DNA from: Sphingomonas swuensis
GTDB taxonomy: Bacteria; Pseudomonadota; Alphaproteobacteria; Sphingomonadales; Sphingomonadaceae
Assembly: GCF_039538045.1 (NCBI RefSeq)
Contig: NZ_BAABBQ010000001.1
Span: 201,001 to 265,000 of the forward strand
Reading direction: 5' to 3'
Length of the DNA stretch: 64,000 nucleotides
This document shows, in pieces, positions 1 through 10,699 of the stretch. The translations under genes and the position numbers were made by a program. Position 1 is the stretch's first letter. Each line of letters starts with the position of its first letter. Below the pieces are notes generated by a model that saw nothing but the letters and a program-made list of their open reading frames with translations, was not told the DNA's origin and did not search any database.

Positions 1-915
1 TTCCGGATCAGCCGTCCGGGCGTGGTCGAGGCGCAGGTCTCGACCGATGGCACCCGCAAGTGGCTGCTCCAGACCCATGACGGTCACGACTTCGAGATGG
101 TCTTCATCCCCGACGCCGATCGCGGGACCCTGTGCGTGTCGAGCCAGGTCGGCTGCACCCTCAACTGCCGCTTCTGCCACACCGGCACGATGCGGCTGGT
201 CCGCAACCTCGAGCCGCACGAGATCGTCGGCCAGGTGATGCTCGCCCGCGATTCGCTCGGCGAGTGGCCGAGCCAGCCCGAGGGGCGGATGCTCACCAAC
301 ATCGTGATGATGGGAATGGGCGAGCCCCTGTACAATTTCGACAATGTCCGCGACGCGCTCAAGATCGTCATGGACGGCGACGGGCTCGGCCTGTCCAAGC
401 GCCGGATCACGCTGTCGACGTCGGGCGTGGTGCCGATGATGGAAAGGTGCGGCGAGGAGATCGGGGTCAATCTCGCGGTCTCGCTGCACGCGGTCACCAA
501 GGAGATCCGCGACGAGATCGTGCCCCTGAACCGCAAGTACGGGATCGAGGAGCTGCTCCAGGCCTGTGCCGACTATCCGGGCGCCAACAATGCCCGCCGC
601 ATCACCTTCGAATATGTGATGCTGAAGGACAAGAACGACAGCGACGACCATGCCCGCGAGCTGGTCCGGCTGATCCGGCACTATCGCCTGCCGGCCAAGG
701 TGAACCTCATTCCGTTCAACCCGTGGCCGGGCGCCGAATATGAGTGCTCGACGCCCGAGCGTATCCGCTCCTTCTCGAACATCGTGTTCGAGGGCGGGAT
801 CTCGGCGCCGGTGCGGACCCCGCGCGGGCGCGACATCGACGCCGCCTGCGGCCAGCTCAAGACCGCCGCCGAGAAGAAGAAGCGCGCCGACCTCGACCGC
901 GAGGCGGCCGCCTAG
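1..915 (+). CDS. rlmN: 23S rRNA (adenine-2503-C2)-methyltransferase, 5' truncated
   Basis: Radical-SAM methyltransferase that methylates C2 of A2503 in 23S rRNA (and A37 of some tRNAs in the family). The reading frame is open from base 1, where FRISRPG precedes a possible internal GTG at 22, so the true start lies left of the window and 304 residues are visible. The CxxxCxxC cluster that binds the 4Fe-4S/SAM is at 154-177 (codons at 154, 166 and 175), followed by GEPLYNF and the [13 protein letters not shown] region typical of RlmN. The C-terminus is a charged, Lys-rich tail. It ends 50 bp before feoA on the same strand, with a candidate Fur site in between, so the two are probably separate units. 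Confidence 0.95.
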   Translation, partial: FRISRPGVVEAQVSTDGTRKWLLQTHDGHDFEMVFIPDADRGTLCVSSQVGCTLNCRFCHTGTMRLVRNLEPHEIVGQVMLARDSLGEWPSQPEGRMLTNIVMMGMGEPLYNFDNVRDALKIVMDGDGLGLSKRRITLSTSGVVPMMERCGEEIGVNLAVSLHAVTKEIRDEIVPLNRKYGIEELLQACADYPGANNARRITFEYVMLKDKNDSDDHARELVRLIRHYRLPAKVNLIPFNPWPGAEYECSTPERIRSFSNIVFEGGISAPVRTPRGRDIDAACGQLKTAAEKKKRADLDREAAA

Positions 916-944
916 GCAGATCGCCACTGGACTGTCCTTCCTGT

Positions 945-958
945 TATTGATAATCAGT
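945..958 (+). promoter_or_regulatory. Candidate Fur-type operator before feoA
   Basis: The AT-rich stretch TATTGATAATCAGT contains the palindrome TGAT-A-ATCA, resembling half of a Fur box (GATAATGATAATCATTATC). It lies 8 bases upstream of the feoA start in otherwise GC-rich DNA. Ferrous iron uptake genes are classically Fur-repressed; the match here is partial. Confidence 0.4.
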
Positions 959-965
959 TGCAGCA

Positions 966-1238
966 ATGACCGTTCAGCCGAGTCCCGCGTCCTTCGCCCT
1001 CCTGCTCGATGAGCTCGCGCTTGGTGCGCGTGGTCGAATCGCCAACGTCGACTGGGCCCTTCTCGCCGACGGCGAGGCCTGCCGGCTCCGCCACTTCGGC
1101 TTCGACGAGGGCGTCACCGTCGAGCCGCTGCACAGCGGCCCGGTCGGGCGTGACCCGCTCGCGGTGAAGGTCGGCCGGATGACGGTCGCGATCCGCCGCA
1201 GCCATGCGCGCGCCATTCGCGTGATCCCGTCCGCCTAG
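966..1238 (+). CDS. feoA: FeoA-family ferrous iron transport protein
   Basis: Small cytoplasmic SH3-like protein of 90 residues that works with FeoB in Fe(II) uptake. The sequence has the FeoA pattern: GARGRIANVDW near residue 21, then a LRHFGFDEGVTVEPL turn and a final strand VAIRRSHARAIRV. The start ATG is the first in frame and lies just after an AT-rich potential Fur site. feoB starts 16 bases downstream, so the two form an operon. No feoC gene is present, which is usual outside gammaproteobacteria. Confidence 0.93.
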   Translation: MTVQPSPASFALLLDELALGARGRIANVDWALLADGEACRLRHFGFDEGVTVEPLHSGPVGRDPLAVKVGRMTVAIRRSHARAIRVIPSA

Positions 1239-1254
1239 GCGAACCCCCCTTGCC

Positions 1255-3090
1255 ATGACCATGCCCGCGCCACTGATCGCCGTGGTCGGCAATCCCAATG
1301 CCGGCAAGAGCGCGCTGTTCAACGCGCTGACCGGCGCCCGGCAGAAGGTCGGCAACTATCCCGGCGTGACGGTCGAGCGGAAGAGCGGCCGGATGCTGCT
1401 CGGCGATGGCCGACCGGTCGAACTGGTCGACCTTCCCGGCGCCTACGGCCTCGAGCCGTCGAGCCCCGACGAGGCGGTCACCCGCGACGTGCTGACCGGC
1501 CGGCTGACGGGCGAGCGTCGGCCCGACGCCCTGCTGGTGGTGCTCGACGCCTCCAACCTCGACAACCACCTCCGCTTCGCGCTCGAGCTGCGCAGCCTCG
1601 GCCTGCCGATGGTGATCGCGCTGAACATGGTCGACATGGCCGCGCGCGACGGGCTGACGCTCGATCCCGGCGCGCTGTCGGCCGAGCTCGGCGTTCCGGT
1701 GGTCGAGACGGTGGCGGTCCGCCGCCGCGGGATCGACGACCTGCGCTCGGCCATCGAGGGCCAGCTCGGACGCAAGGTCGAGGCCCCGGCGCTTCCGCCC
1801 TCGCTCCAGCGCGAAGCCCGGCGAATCGCCCAGGCCGCGGTGCTGAGCGAAGCGCCGGTCCGGCGCTGGACCCACCGGCTCGACCGCTGGCTGCTCCACC
1901 CGGTCGCCGGGCCGCTGATCCTGGCGCTGGTCATGTTCACCATGTTCCAGGCGGTGTTCGCCTGGTCCGAGACCCCGGTCGGCTGGATCGAGGGCGCGAT
2001 CGAGGCGCTCGGCACACTCGTCACCGACTCGCTGCCCGAGGGGACCTTGCGCTCGCTGCTGGTCGACGGAGTGATCGGCGGAGTCGGCGCGGTGGTCGTC
2101 TTCCTGCCGCAGATCCTGATCCTGTTCCTCTTCATCCTCCTGCTCGAGGGCACCGGCTACATGGTCCGGGCGGCCTTCCTGATGGACCGGCTGATGAGCC
2201 GCGCCGGCCTTTCGGGCCGCGCCTTCATTCCGCTCCTTTCCTCCTTCGCCTGCGCGGTGCCGGGGATCATGGCGACCCGGACGATCGACAATGAGAAGGA
2301 CCGGCTGACCACCATCCTGGTCGCGCCGCTGATGACCTGCTCGGCGAGGCTTCCGGTCTACACGCTGATCATCGCCGCCTTCATCCCCGACCGGGCGGTG
2401 GGTCCGGGAATCGGGCTGCAGGGGCTGGTGATGTTCGGCCTCTACCTCGCCGGGATCCTCGGCGCGCTCGGCGCCGCGCTGCTGCTGCGCAAGACCGTGG
2501 CGCGCGGCGCCTCTTCCTTCTTCATGATGGAGCTGCCCAAGTACCAGCTGCCCGCGGTCAAGGACATCGCGCTCGGCCTGTGGCAGCGCGCGGTCATCTT
2601 CCTCAAGCGCGCCGGCGGGATCATCCTGGTCACCACCGTGCTCCTGTGGGCGCTGGCGAGCTTCCCCCAGGCGGGCCCGGGGCAGAAGCAGAGCGAAGTG
2701 TCGATCGCCGGCAAGATCGCCAGCGGGATCGAGGTCGTGGTCGCGCCGATCGGCTTCAACCACGACATCGCGCTGGCGCTGCTGCCCTCGATGGCGGCGC
2801 GCGAGGTGGCGGTCAGCGCGATCGCCACCGTCTATGCCATCGACCAGTCGGACGAGGCGCAGCTCGAGCAGAGCCTGGCCGAGCGGCTGGGCGGAAGCTG
2901 GCCGCTGCCGACCGCGCTCGCCTTCCTCGCCTGGTTCGTGTTCGCGCCCCAGTGCATCTCGACCATCGCGGTGACCAGGCGCGAGACCAATGGCTGGAAG
3001 TGGCCGATGTTCATGGTCGGCTACCTGTTCGCCCTCGCCTATGTCGCGGCGGGCCTGACCTACTGGACGGCGGTCGCGCTCGGCCTATAG
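1255..3090 (+). CDS. feoB: Fe(II) transporter FeoB
   Basis: Inner-membrane ferrous iron transporter with an N-terminal GTPase. The G domain starts at once: [12 protein letters not shown] (P-loop, about residues 12-23), [10 protein letters not shown] (G3) and LNMVDMA (G4). After a short helical spacer, a polytopic membrane domain begins near residue 215 and carries two Gate/core modules ([15 protein letters not shown] and [13 protein letters not shown]). At 611 residues it is shorter than the 770-residue E. coli protein, mostly because the G domain/GDI region and C-terminus are compact. It follows feoA closely. A following hairpin is not evident before ssb, which starts 33 bases later. Confidence 0.96.
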   Translation: MTMPAPLIAVVGNPNAGKSALFNALTGARQKVGNYPGVTVERKSGRMLLGDGRPVELVDLPGAYGLEPSSPDEAVTRDVLTGRLTGERRPDALLVVLDASNLDNHLRFALELRSLGLPMVIALNMVDMAARDGLTLDPGALSAELGVPVVETVAVRRRGIDDLRSAIEGQLGRKVEAPALPPSLQREARRIAQAAVLSEAPVRRWTHRLDRWLLHPVAGPLILALVMFTMFQAVFAWSETPVGWIEGAIEALGTLVTDSLPEGTLRSLLVDGVIGGVGAVVVFLPQILILFLFILLLEGTGYMVRAAFLMDRLMSRAGLSGRAFIPLLSSFACAVPGIMATRTIDNEKDRLTTILVAPLMTCSARLPVYTLIIAAFIPDRAVGPGIGLQGLVMFGLYLAGILGALGAALLLRKTVARGASSFFMMELPKYQLPAVKDIALGLWQRAVIFLKRAGGIILVTTVLLWALASFPQAGPGQKQSEVSIAGKIASGIEVVVAPIGFNHDIALALLPSMAAREVAVSAIATVYAIDQSDEAQLEQSLAERLGGSWPLPTALAFLAWFVFAPQCISTIAVTRRETNGWKWPMFMVGYLFALAYVAAGLTYWTAVALGL

Positions 3091-3122
3091 CTGCACTCCG
3101 GTTTTCAAGGAGTCGTGAGGCA

Positions 3123-3665
3123 ATGGCGGGCAGCGTCAACAAGGTCATTCTGGTCGGCAATCTCGGCAAGGATCCGGAGGCGCGCAGCTTCCAGAATGGC
3201 GGCGAGGTGGTGAACTTCTCGGTCGCGACCAGCGAAAGCTACAAGGACCGCGACGGCAACCGCCAGGAAAAGACCCAGTGGCACAATGTGGCGATCTTCG
3301 CCGAGGGCCTGGGCAAGGTCGCCAAGAACTATCTGCGCAAGGGCAGCAAGGTCTATCTCGAAGGCCAGCTCGAGACCCGCAAGTGGCAGGGCCAGGACGG
3401 CAACGACCGTTATTCGACCGAGGTCGTGCTTCGCCAGTTCAACAGCACGCTGGTGCTGCTCGACCGCGCCGAGGGTGGCGGTGGCGGTGGCGGTGGCTTC
3501 GGCGGAAGCCGGGGCGGCGGCTCGAGCTATGACGACGGCGGCTTCGGCGGCGGCGCGTCGGGTGGCGGCGGCTACGGCGGCGGCAATCGCTCGGGCGGCG
3601 CGAGCCAGGGCAATCGCCCGGCCCCGGCGGCGTTCGACGATCTCGACGACGACGTTCCGTTCTAA
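3123..3665 (+). CDS. ssb: Single-stranded DNA-binding protein
   Basis: Homotetrameric SSB for replication, repair and recombination. The OB fold covers about residues 1-110 (starts [15 protein letters not shown], with DPEARSF and the TQWHNV strand). It is followed by a roughly 55-residue Gly/Ser-rich disordered linker and the acidic tip DDLDDDVPF, the conserved protein-interaction tail ending in Pro-Phe. The ATG at 3123 is preceded by AAGGAGTCGTGAGG, which gives a good ribosome site and decides the start over longer frames. 180 residues is normal for the family. A large inverted repeat follows directly. Confidence 0.97.
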   Translation: MAGSVNKVILVGNLGKDPEARSFQNGGEVVNFSVATSESYKDRDGNRQEKTQWHNVAIFAEGLGKVAKNYLRKGSKVYLEGQLETRKWQGQDGNDRYSTEVVLRQFNSTLVLLDRAEGGGGGGGGFGGSRGGGSSYDDGGFGGGASGGGGYGGGNRSGGASQGNRPAPAAFDDLDDDVPF

Positions 3666-3676
3666 GGAACGACGAT

Positions 3677-3807
3677 CCTCCCTGTTCGGCGGAGCCGAAC
3701 GGGGAGGTGGCAGCGCAAAGCGCCGACGAAGGGGCCATTTCCACCTGGCCCCTCCACCACTGCCTTCGGCGGCGGTCCCCCTCCCCACCGCTTCGCGGCA
3801 GGGAGGT
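3677..3807. repeat. Tail-to-tail pair of palindromic repeat units between convergent genes
   Basis: Unit A (about 3677-3734) is a hairpin CCTCCC..GGGGAGG followed by TGGCAGCGCAAAGCGCC and ending in GGGG. Unit B (about 3748-3807) is the same design on the other strand: its reverse complement also starts CCTCCCTG, forms a hairpin with GGGGAGG, and ends in GGGG. The pair could fold into one large stem-loop and probably also ends both ssb and the leftward DUF177 gene. It resembles dispersed alphaproteobacterial intergenic repeats. Confidence 0.75.
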
Positions 3808-3812
3808 TCTTT

Positions 3813-4325
3813 CTATTTCCCCTTGAGCGCAGCCAGCGCGGCGAAGGGGCCGGCCTGTTCCTCGCTGAGGATGCCGGCTTCCTTGAGCGCATCCTCGGCC
3901 GCGGCGCTTCGCGGATAGGGGTCGAGGGCGAGCGACAGTTCGTCGGCGAGCGCGGTACCGAGGTCGATCTCGCGACCGTCGTGGAAGATGACGTCGAGAT
4001 CGGCTTCCTGGAGATCGATCTCCTCGTCGGGCGTGCCCTTGGGCTCGGGGCGGAAGATCAGCGCGACCGCTTCGTCGACCATCGCCGGGACCGGTTCGCC
4101 GCTCGCGACGCAGGACTGGGTGACCGCGGCGCGCAGGCGGCCGGTGGCACGGACTTCCTCGCCCTCGCGGGCGATGGTCACCGTCGCCTCGAACCGCTCG
4201 AGGGCGAGCAGCCGAAGCCGTTCGGCGATGGCGGCACGTTCCGCCTCGTCGGCGACGAGCTCGATCCGCTGGCCGTCGCGCAGCATGGCGAGCGCGCAAT
4301 GGTGGGCGAAGTCTGGCGCGCTCAT
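3813..4325 (-). CDS. DUF177 (YceD) family protein
   Basis: 170-residue member of the DUF177/YceD family, which in bacteria and plants is linked to 23S rRNA accumulation or large-subunit assembly. Recognisable features are TVTIAREGEEVRATGRLRAAVTQSC, EPVPAMVDE and the acidic stretch PDEEIDLQEADLD followed by LGTALADELSLALDPYPR. Only one Cys remains where many members have two, so a metal site is doubtful. The ATG at 4325 overlaps the stop of the upstream chaperone gene by four bases (ATGA), so they are translationally coupled. In many alphaproteobacteria plsX follows; here the repeat pair and ssb follow instead. Confidence 0.85.
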   Translation of the reverse strand: MSAPDFAHHCALAMLRDGQRIELVADEAERAAIAERLRLLALERFEATVTIAREGEEVRATGRLRAAVTQSCVASGEPVPAMVDEAVALIFRPEPKGTPDEEIDLQEADLDVIFHDGREIDLGTALADELSLALDPYPRSAAAEDALKEAGILSEEQAGPFAALAALKGK

Positions 4326-4834
4326 GGCAGGACTCCGCCGATCAGCGCCTCGTCGCCGCGCCCCTCGAGCCCCTCCCAGAAGCGGCGGAGCTCGACGACA
4401 CTGTGGGCGAGCGCCTCGTCGGCCGGAAGGTTGCCGCGGTAGAGCGAGCGGCCGGTGACCGCTTCCCAGCTTTCGCTGCCCTCGAGCACCCGTCGCCAGG
4501 CACCGAGGCGTCCGCCGAGGGCACCGACCAGGCTGCCGACCTTCTTGCCCATGACCGGGTCGCCGACGCCGTCCTGGCGAAGCTGCGAATCCATGTCGTC
4601 GACGAAGCATTCGGCAAGCGCGACGCTGGCCAGCCGGGCGGATTCGCCGCCGCGCTCAAGGCGAAGATCGGTCAGTGCGAGGAGGGTGGCGAGGACCGCA
4701 AAGCGCCCCTCCATCGTGTCGGGGGCGGCGCCGGCCACATACCAGTGCGGCTGCCGCGCACGCGCGACCACCTGCTCGTAGAGCGGGCGGGCGATGCTCG
4801 GCTCGCTCCGGAACAGCCGCATCAGCGACTTCAT
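4322..4834 (-). CDS. Ubiquinol-cytochrome c chaperone (CBP3/UQCC1 family)
   Basis: 170-residue helical protein of the CBP3 family, which helps cytochrome b mature and assembles the bc1 complex. Family hallmarks are YEQVVARARQPHWYVAG near the N-terminus, DTMEGRFAVLATLLALTDLRL and FVDDMDSQLRQDGVGDPVMGKKVG. It is coupled to the downstream DUF177 gene by an ATGA overlap and diverges from bamE about 100 bp away. The shared intergenic region therefore holds both promoters. Confidence 0.88.
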   Translation of the reverse strand: MKSLMRLFRSEPSIARPLYEQVVARARQPHWYVAGAAPDTMEGRFAVLATLLALTDLRLERGGESARLASVALAECFVDDMDSQLRQDGVGDPVMGKKVGSLVGALGGRLGAWRRVLEGSESWEAVTGRSLYRGNLPADEALAHSVVELRRFWEGLEGRGDEALIGGVLP

Positions 4835-4936
4835 CTGTCATCCTCCGTTCAGGCCGCTCGCCGCACTTGGCGTAACGAGCCCAAGCCGATATTGCGGCGG
4901 GCATGTACCGGCGCAAGGGCGGCGGCACCCGGAGTA

Positions 4937-5413
4937 GTGACCAACGTGACCTTTCCCCGTCTCCTTCTCGCCGCCACGCTGACGGCCGCCGGCCTCCTCA
5001 CCTCGGGCTGCGCCGGATATCGCGAGAGCCGCGGCTACATCCTCGACGAGCAGCTCGCCTCGGCGGTGCAGGTCGGGACCGACAACAAGACCTCGGTCGA
5101 GAAGACCCTCGGCCGGCCGACCTTCACCGGCCAGTTCAACGACAACGAGTGGTATTACGTCAGCCGCAACACCTCGACGCTCGCCTTCCGCGATCCCAAG
5201 GTGACCGAGCAGACCGTGCTTCGGGTGCGGTTCGATGCCGCCGGCAACGTCACCTCGGTCGACCGCACCGGCAAGGACCAGATCGCCTCGATCGACCCCT
5301 ATGGCCGGACCACCCCGACGCTTGGCCGCCGCAAGAGCTTCTTCGAGGAGTTCTTCGGCAACATCGGCACCGTCGGTGGAGTCGGCGCGCCGGGCGCCGG
5401 GCAGGGTCAGTAA
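4937..5413 (+). CDS. bamE: Outer membrane assembly lipoprotein BamE/SmpA/OmlA
   Basis: Small lipoprotein of the BAM complex that inserts beta-barrel proteins in the outer membrane. A signal peptide with lipobox LLTSGC places the lipidated Cys about 25 residues in. The BamE fold follows: VQVGTDNKTSVEKTLGRPT, then WYYVSRNTSTLAFRDPKV. Two GTG starts are possible, 4937 and 4946; 4937 is used here, but 4946 would give an equally good signal peptide. The C-terminus is Gly-rich. BamE next to the bc1 chaperone is a familiar alphaproteobacterial arrangement. Confidence 0.9.
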   Translation: MTNVTFPRLLLAATLTAAGLLTSGCAGYRESRGYILDEQLASAVQVGTDNKTSVEKTLGRPTFTGQFNDNEWYYVSRNTSTLAFRDPKVTEQTVLRVRFDAAGNVTSVDRTGKDQIASIDPYGRTTPTLGRRKSFFEEFFGNIGTVGGVGAPGAGQGQ

Positions 5414-5425
5414 GCCCGACCGGGT

Positions 5426-5506
5426 CGCCCCGGCACAGGCCGGGGTCTCAAGCACTGATGCGCTGACCAACCGCGGTCGCGGCCTGCGCCGGGACGATGG
5501 TTGGTC
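5426..5506. repeat. Palindromic repeat cluster / probable terminator after bamE
   Basis: CCCCGGC-ACAG-GCCGGGG (5428-5445) is a stable hairpin 12 bases after the bamE stop. A related inverted element (CGGCCTGCGCCGGGACG, about 5480-5495) follows and is itself framed by GACCAACC (5465-5472) and GGTTGGTC (5499-5506). The sequence resembles a dispersed sphingomonad palindrome; the first hairpin could end bamE transcription. Confidence 0.6.
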
Positions 5507-5536
5507 TCGGCGCCGGCTCGGCCTACACAGGGCCGC

Positions 5537-6271
5537 ATGACCGCCCATCCCGCCGGCATGACCTATGCCGACTATCTTCACCTGCCGACCCTGCTGTCGG
5601 CGCAGCAGCCGCTGTCCGACCGGCATGACGAATTGCTGTTCATCGTCATCCACCAGGCCAAGGAGCTGTGGCTCAAGCAGATGCTCCACGAGGTCGATCT
5701 CGCCATCCGGCTGATCGGCGAGGGCGATTATGCGCCGGCCTACAAGGCGCTGGCACGGATCAGCCGGATCCAGTCGGTGATGACTCTGAGCTGGGATGTG
5801 CTGGCGACCCTGACCCCGGTCGATTACGCCGACTTCCGCGGCGCGCTCGGCACCTCCTCGGGCTTCCAGTCGGCGCAGTTCCGCGAACTCGAATATCGCT
5901 TCGGACTCAAGGACCCGAAATATCTCGACTATCACGAGGGCGGGAGCGAGGGGCACCGACGGCTCACCGCCGCGCTCGAGGCACCGAGCCTGTGGGACGC
6001 GGCCGAGGGCGCGCGGGAGCGGCTCGGGGCCGACAGCTGGCTCGCCGTCTATCGCGATTCGAGCCGCTGGTTCGAGCTTTACCAACTGGCCGAGAAGCTG
6101 GTCGACATCGACGACGCGCTGGCCGGCTGGCGGCACAAGCACCTGCTGACGGTCGAGCGGATCATCGGCAACAAGACCGGGACTGGCGGCTCGGCGGGCG
6201 CGCGCTACCTTGCCTCGACGCTGGAGAAGCGCGCCTTCCCCGAATTGTGGGCGCTGAGGACCCACCTGTGA
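5537..6271 (+). CDS. kynA: Tryptophan 2,3-dioxygenase
   Basis: Heme enzyme that opens the indole ring of L-tryptophan to N-formylkynurenine, the first step of the kynurenine pathway. The sequence shows MTYADYLHLPTLLSAQ, the substrate-contact helix HDELLFIVIHQAKELWLKQ, and near the C-terminus WRHKHLLTVERIIG with heme-ligand histidine candidates at about 200-202, then GTGGSAGARYL. The ATG at 5537 is chosen over an in-frame GTG at 5501 because the family starts shortly before YADYL. 244 residues is slightly short but complete. Its TGA overlaps the GTG of the next gene, implying coupled translation. Confidence 0.95.
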   Translation: MTAHPAGMTYADYLHLPTLLSAQQPLSDRHDELLFIVIHQAKELWLKQMLHEVDLAIRLIGEGDYAPAYKALARISRIQSVMTLSWDVLATLTPVDYADFRGALGTSSGFQSAQFRELEYRFGLKDPKYLDYHEGGSEGHRRLTAALEAPSLWDAAEGARERLGADSWLAVYRDSSRWFELYQLAEKLVDIDDALAGWRHKHLLTVERIIGNKTGTGGSAGARYLASTLEKRAFPELWALRTHL

Positions 6272-7422
6272 GCTTCAAGCCCCTGTTCGCGCGCAGCCTC
6301 GGCGCCGCGCCCGGCCGGCTGCACATGGCCGCGCACAGCCACCACCTCTGGCCCGACGCCAGCTTCGCCGGGCAGGTCGAATGCTGGGAGGATGCCGCTC
6401 GGCTCGCCGACCGCAAATGGGAGCGGGTGATGGGCGAGCTGTGGCCCGCGGCGCAGGCCGAGGTCGCGGCCGAGCTCGGCACCCGCCGGCCGGACGGGAT
6501 CGTCTTTGCCGGCAACACCCACGACTTCCTCGTCCGCTTGTGGGCGGCGGCGCCGCGCCGGGCCGGCGGCCCGCTTCGGGTGCTGACGACGCAGGGCGAG
6601 TTTCACAGTGCGCGGCGGCAGTTCGCCCGCTGGGCCGAGAGCGGCGACATCCTCCTCGAGACGGTGCCCGTCGAGCCGGTCGCAACGCTGCCCGCGCGGA
6701 TGGCGGAGAAGGCGGCCTCCGCCGACCTGGTCATGGTCAGCCAGCTGATGTTCGGGACCGGCGCCTGGGTCGAGGGGCTCGCCTCCCTTGCCGCCTGTGC
6801 CGCGCCCGAGGGACCGTGGGTCGTGGTCGACGGCTATCACAGCTTCATGGCGGTCGAGACCCCGTTCGCCGGGCTCGAGGACCGCTGCTTCTTCCTCGGC
6901 GGCGGGTACAAATATGCGATGAGCGGCGAGGGGCTGGGGCTGATGCATTGCCCGCCGGGCTTCGGGCCACGGCCGCCGGTGACCGGCTGGTATGCCGAGT
7001 TCGAGGATTTGACCCTGCCGCCGGGCCAGGTCGGCTATGCCCCCGACGCGATGCGCTTCATGGGCGCGACCTTCGATCCTTCGGCGCTTTACCGCTTCCT
7101 CCACGTCCGCCGTGCGCTGGCGGCGGAGGGGCTGACGACGGCGCGGATCAGCGGCCATGTGCGGCAGCTCCAGCAGCTGCTGCTCGATCGGCTCGAGGAC
7201 ACGCCGCTGGGCGAAGCAGAGCTGCTTAACCCGCTCGACCCGGGGCCGCACGCGCGCTTCCTCGCCTTCCGTCACGCGCAGGCTGCCGAGTGGCAGCAGG
7301 CGCTGATGGCGCGCGACGTGGTCACCGACGTGCGCGGCGACGTGCTTCGGGTCGGGCTCGGCCTCTACCATGACGAAGAGGACGTGGACCTTTTCGCCGA
7401 CGCGGTGGGGGCACTGGCCTAG
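6268..7422 (+). CDS. kynU: PLP-dependent aminotransferase-fold enzyme, probable kynureninase
   Basis: Fold-type I PLP enzyme of the class V group, 384 residues. The likely Schiff-base lysine is K215 in FLGGGYKYAMSGEG, and the PLP-binding Asp lies in VVVDGYHSFMAV. The position directly behind kynA, with a GTGA overlap, argues for kynureninase, which cleaves kynurenine to anthranilate and alanine. The N-terminus (LHMAAHSHHLWP) fits that group, but the protein is shorter than typical 410-420 residue kynureninases, so the exact substrate is an inference. No formamidase gene (kynB) is in the window. The stop shares a CTAG with the convergent TetR gene. Confidence 0.8.
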   Translation: MSFKPLFARSLGAAPGRLHMAAHSHHLWPDASFAGQVECWEDAARLADRKWERVMGELWPAAQAEVAAELGTRRPDGIVFAGNTHDFLVRLWAAAPRRAGGPLRVLTTQGEFHSARRQFARWAESGDILLETVPVEPVATLPARMAEKAASADLVMVSQLMFGTGAWVEGLASLAACAAPEGPWVVVDGYHSFMAVETPFAGLEDRCFFLGGGYKYAMSGEGLGLMHCPPGFGPRPPVTGWYAEFEDLTLPPGQVGYAPDAMRFMGATFDPSALYRFLHVRRALAAEGLTTARISGHVRQLQQLLLDRLEDTPLGEAELLNPLDPGPHARFLAFRHAQAAEWQQALMARDVVTDVRGDVLRVGLGLYHDEEDVDLFADAVGALA

Positions 7423-8102
7423 GGCTTGAGCCCCTCGGCGATGAGGCGATTGGCGGCGGCGGCGACCTGGTCACCGTCCGCGACGTCCCACACTCCGAAG
7501 CGCAGGCCGAGGAAGACGTTCATCCCCATCAGCGCCCAGGCGCGGACCTCGCGATCGAGCGGGTCGGTCGCGGCGCGGACCTTGCCCCCCGCGGCGCCCT
7601 CGTCGAGCCGCTCGGCGATGCGCGCGGCGGTGGTCTCATAGTGGCGGCGGAAGCCGGCCGGGTCGACGAACTCGGCCTCGTCGATGATCCGGTAGACCTG
7701 CTGGTGCTCGCGCACGAAGGCGAGGAAAGCGGCGAGCGCCTTTTCCTCGCCCTCGAGCGTGCCGCGATGCGGTTCGAGCGCGGGGGCGACCGCGCGCTTC
7801 ACCTGCTCGCTCATGTCGCCGACCAGCGCCCGGAAGACTTCGTCCTTGCTGTCGAAATAGGTGTAGAAGGTGCCGAGCGCGACCTTGGCGCGGCGGGTGA
7901 TGTCGACGATCCCCGTCTCGCCGAAGCCGCGGTCGCCGAACTCGGCCAGCGCGGCGTCGAGGATCTTGCGGCGGGTGCGTTCGCCCCGCGCGGTGCGCGG
8001 CGCCTTGGCATCGTTGGTCAGCGGAAGCGGGTCGCGCGAGCGCCGCTCGAGCGTCGCGCCGGCCGCTGCGTCGCCTTCGGGACTGCTCGTCGCCTTCGCC
8101 AT
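7419..8102 (-). CDS. TetR/AcrR-family transcriptional regulator
   Basis: 227-residue repressor-type protein. The DNA-binding domain spans about residues 35-80: RTRRKILDAALAEFGDRGF, ETGIVDITRRAKVALGTFYTYF and DSKDEVFRALV form the TetR helix-turn-helix. The remaining alpha-helical part is the ligand/dimer domain. The ATG at 8102 (MAKATSS) is preferred; an upstream in-frame start at 8168 would add a low-complexity extension. It is divergent from a TonB receptor gene 195 bp away and convergent with kynU, sharing a four-base overlap of stop codons. The divergent receptor is its most likely target; ligand unknown. Confidence 0.9.
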   Translation of the reverse strand: MAKATSSPEGDAAAGATLERRSRDPLPLTNDAKAPRTARGERTRRKILDAALAEFGDRGFGETGIVDITRRAKVALGTFYTYFDSKDEVFRALVGDMSEQVKRAVAPALEPHRGTLEGEEKALAAFLAFVREHQQVYRIIDEAEFVDPAGFRRHYETTAARIAERLDEGAAGGKVRAATDPLDREVRAWALMGMNVFLGLRFGVWDVADGDQVAAAANRLIAEGLKP

Positions 8103-8192
8103 TACCCCCTCCACAGCCTCCCCGCTGGCCGCCGTGCCGACCGCGTCGGACCCCCGCCCGACCTCCAAGCAGGCCTGCAGCGATAAGCAGAG

Positions 8193-8221
8193 TTGAAAGA
8201 CGATTCAAGTTTCACTATCGT
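8193..8221 (+). promoter_or_regulatory. Promoter with overlapping inverted repeats (candidate TetR operator)
   Basis: TTGAAA (8193-8198), a 17-base spacer and TATCGT (8216-8221) form a good sigma-70 promoter for the TonB receptor. Overlapping it are two nested inverted repeats: TTGAA-N6-TTCAA (8193-8208) and TGAAA-N11-TTTCA (8194-8214). This is where an operator for the divergent TetR protein would be expected. Confidence 0.5.
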
Positions 8222-8297
8222 GTCCTTCGTTCATCAGGGCAGGGGAGGGCCGTGTATGGGTCCGGGTGCCTGCCACTTTGGGGGAGTACCCGTTCCA

Positions 8298-10616
<2,319 letters not shown>

Positions 10617-10631
10617 GCGAAGCGGTCAGCC

Positions 10632-10665
10632 AAAGGGGCGGTCGCCACTGGCGTCGCCCCTTTTT
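10632..10665 (+). terminator. Intrinsic terminator after TonB receptor
   Basis: AAAGGGGCG (10632-10640) pairs with CGCCCCTTT (10655-10663), with a smaller CGCC/GGCG stem inside the loop, followed by a T run to 10665. It lies 16 bases after the receptor stop. Confidence 0.85.
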
Positions 10666-10699
10666 GCTGTCTAGCGTCGGGCCTCAAGAGGAGAATGGC

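Noticed and set aside
1114..2763. Long open frame on the minus strand opposite feoB
   Set aside because: Shadow frame caused by high GC; composition is His/Arg/Gly-rich without family motifs, and feoB on the other strand is certain. The same applies to minus-strand frames at 8205-10436, 13902-17015 and 25260-27458.
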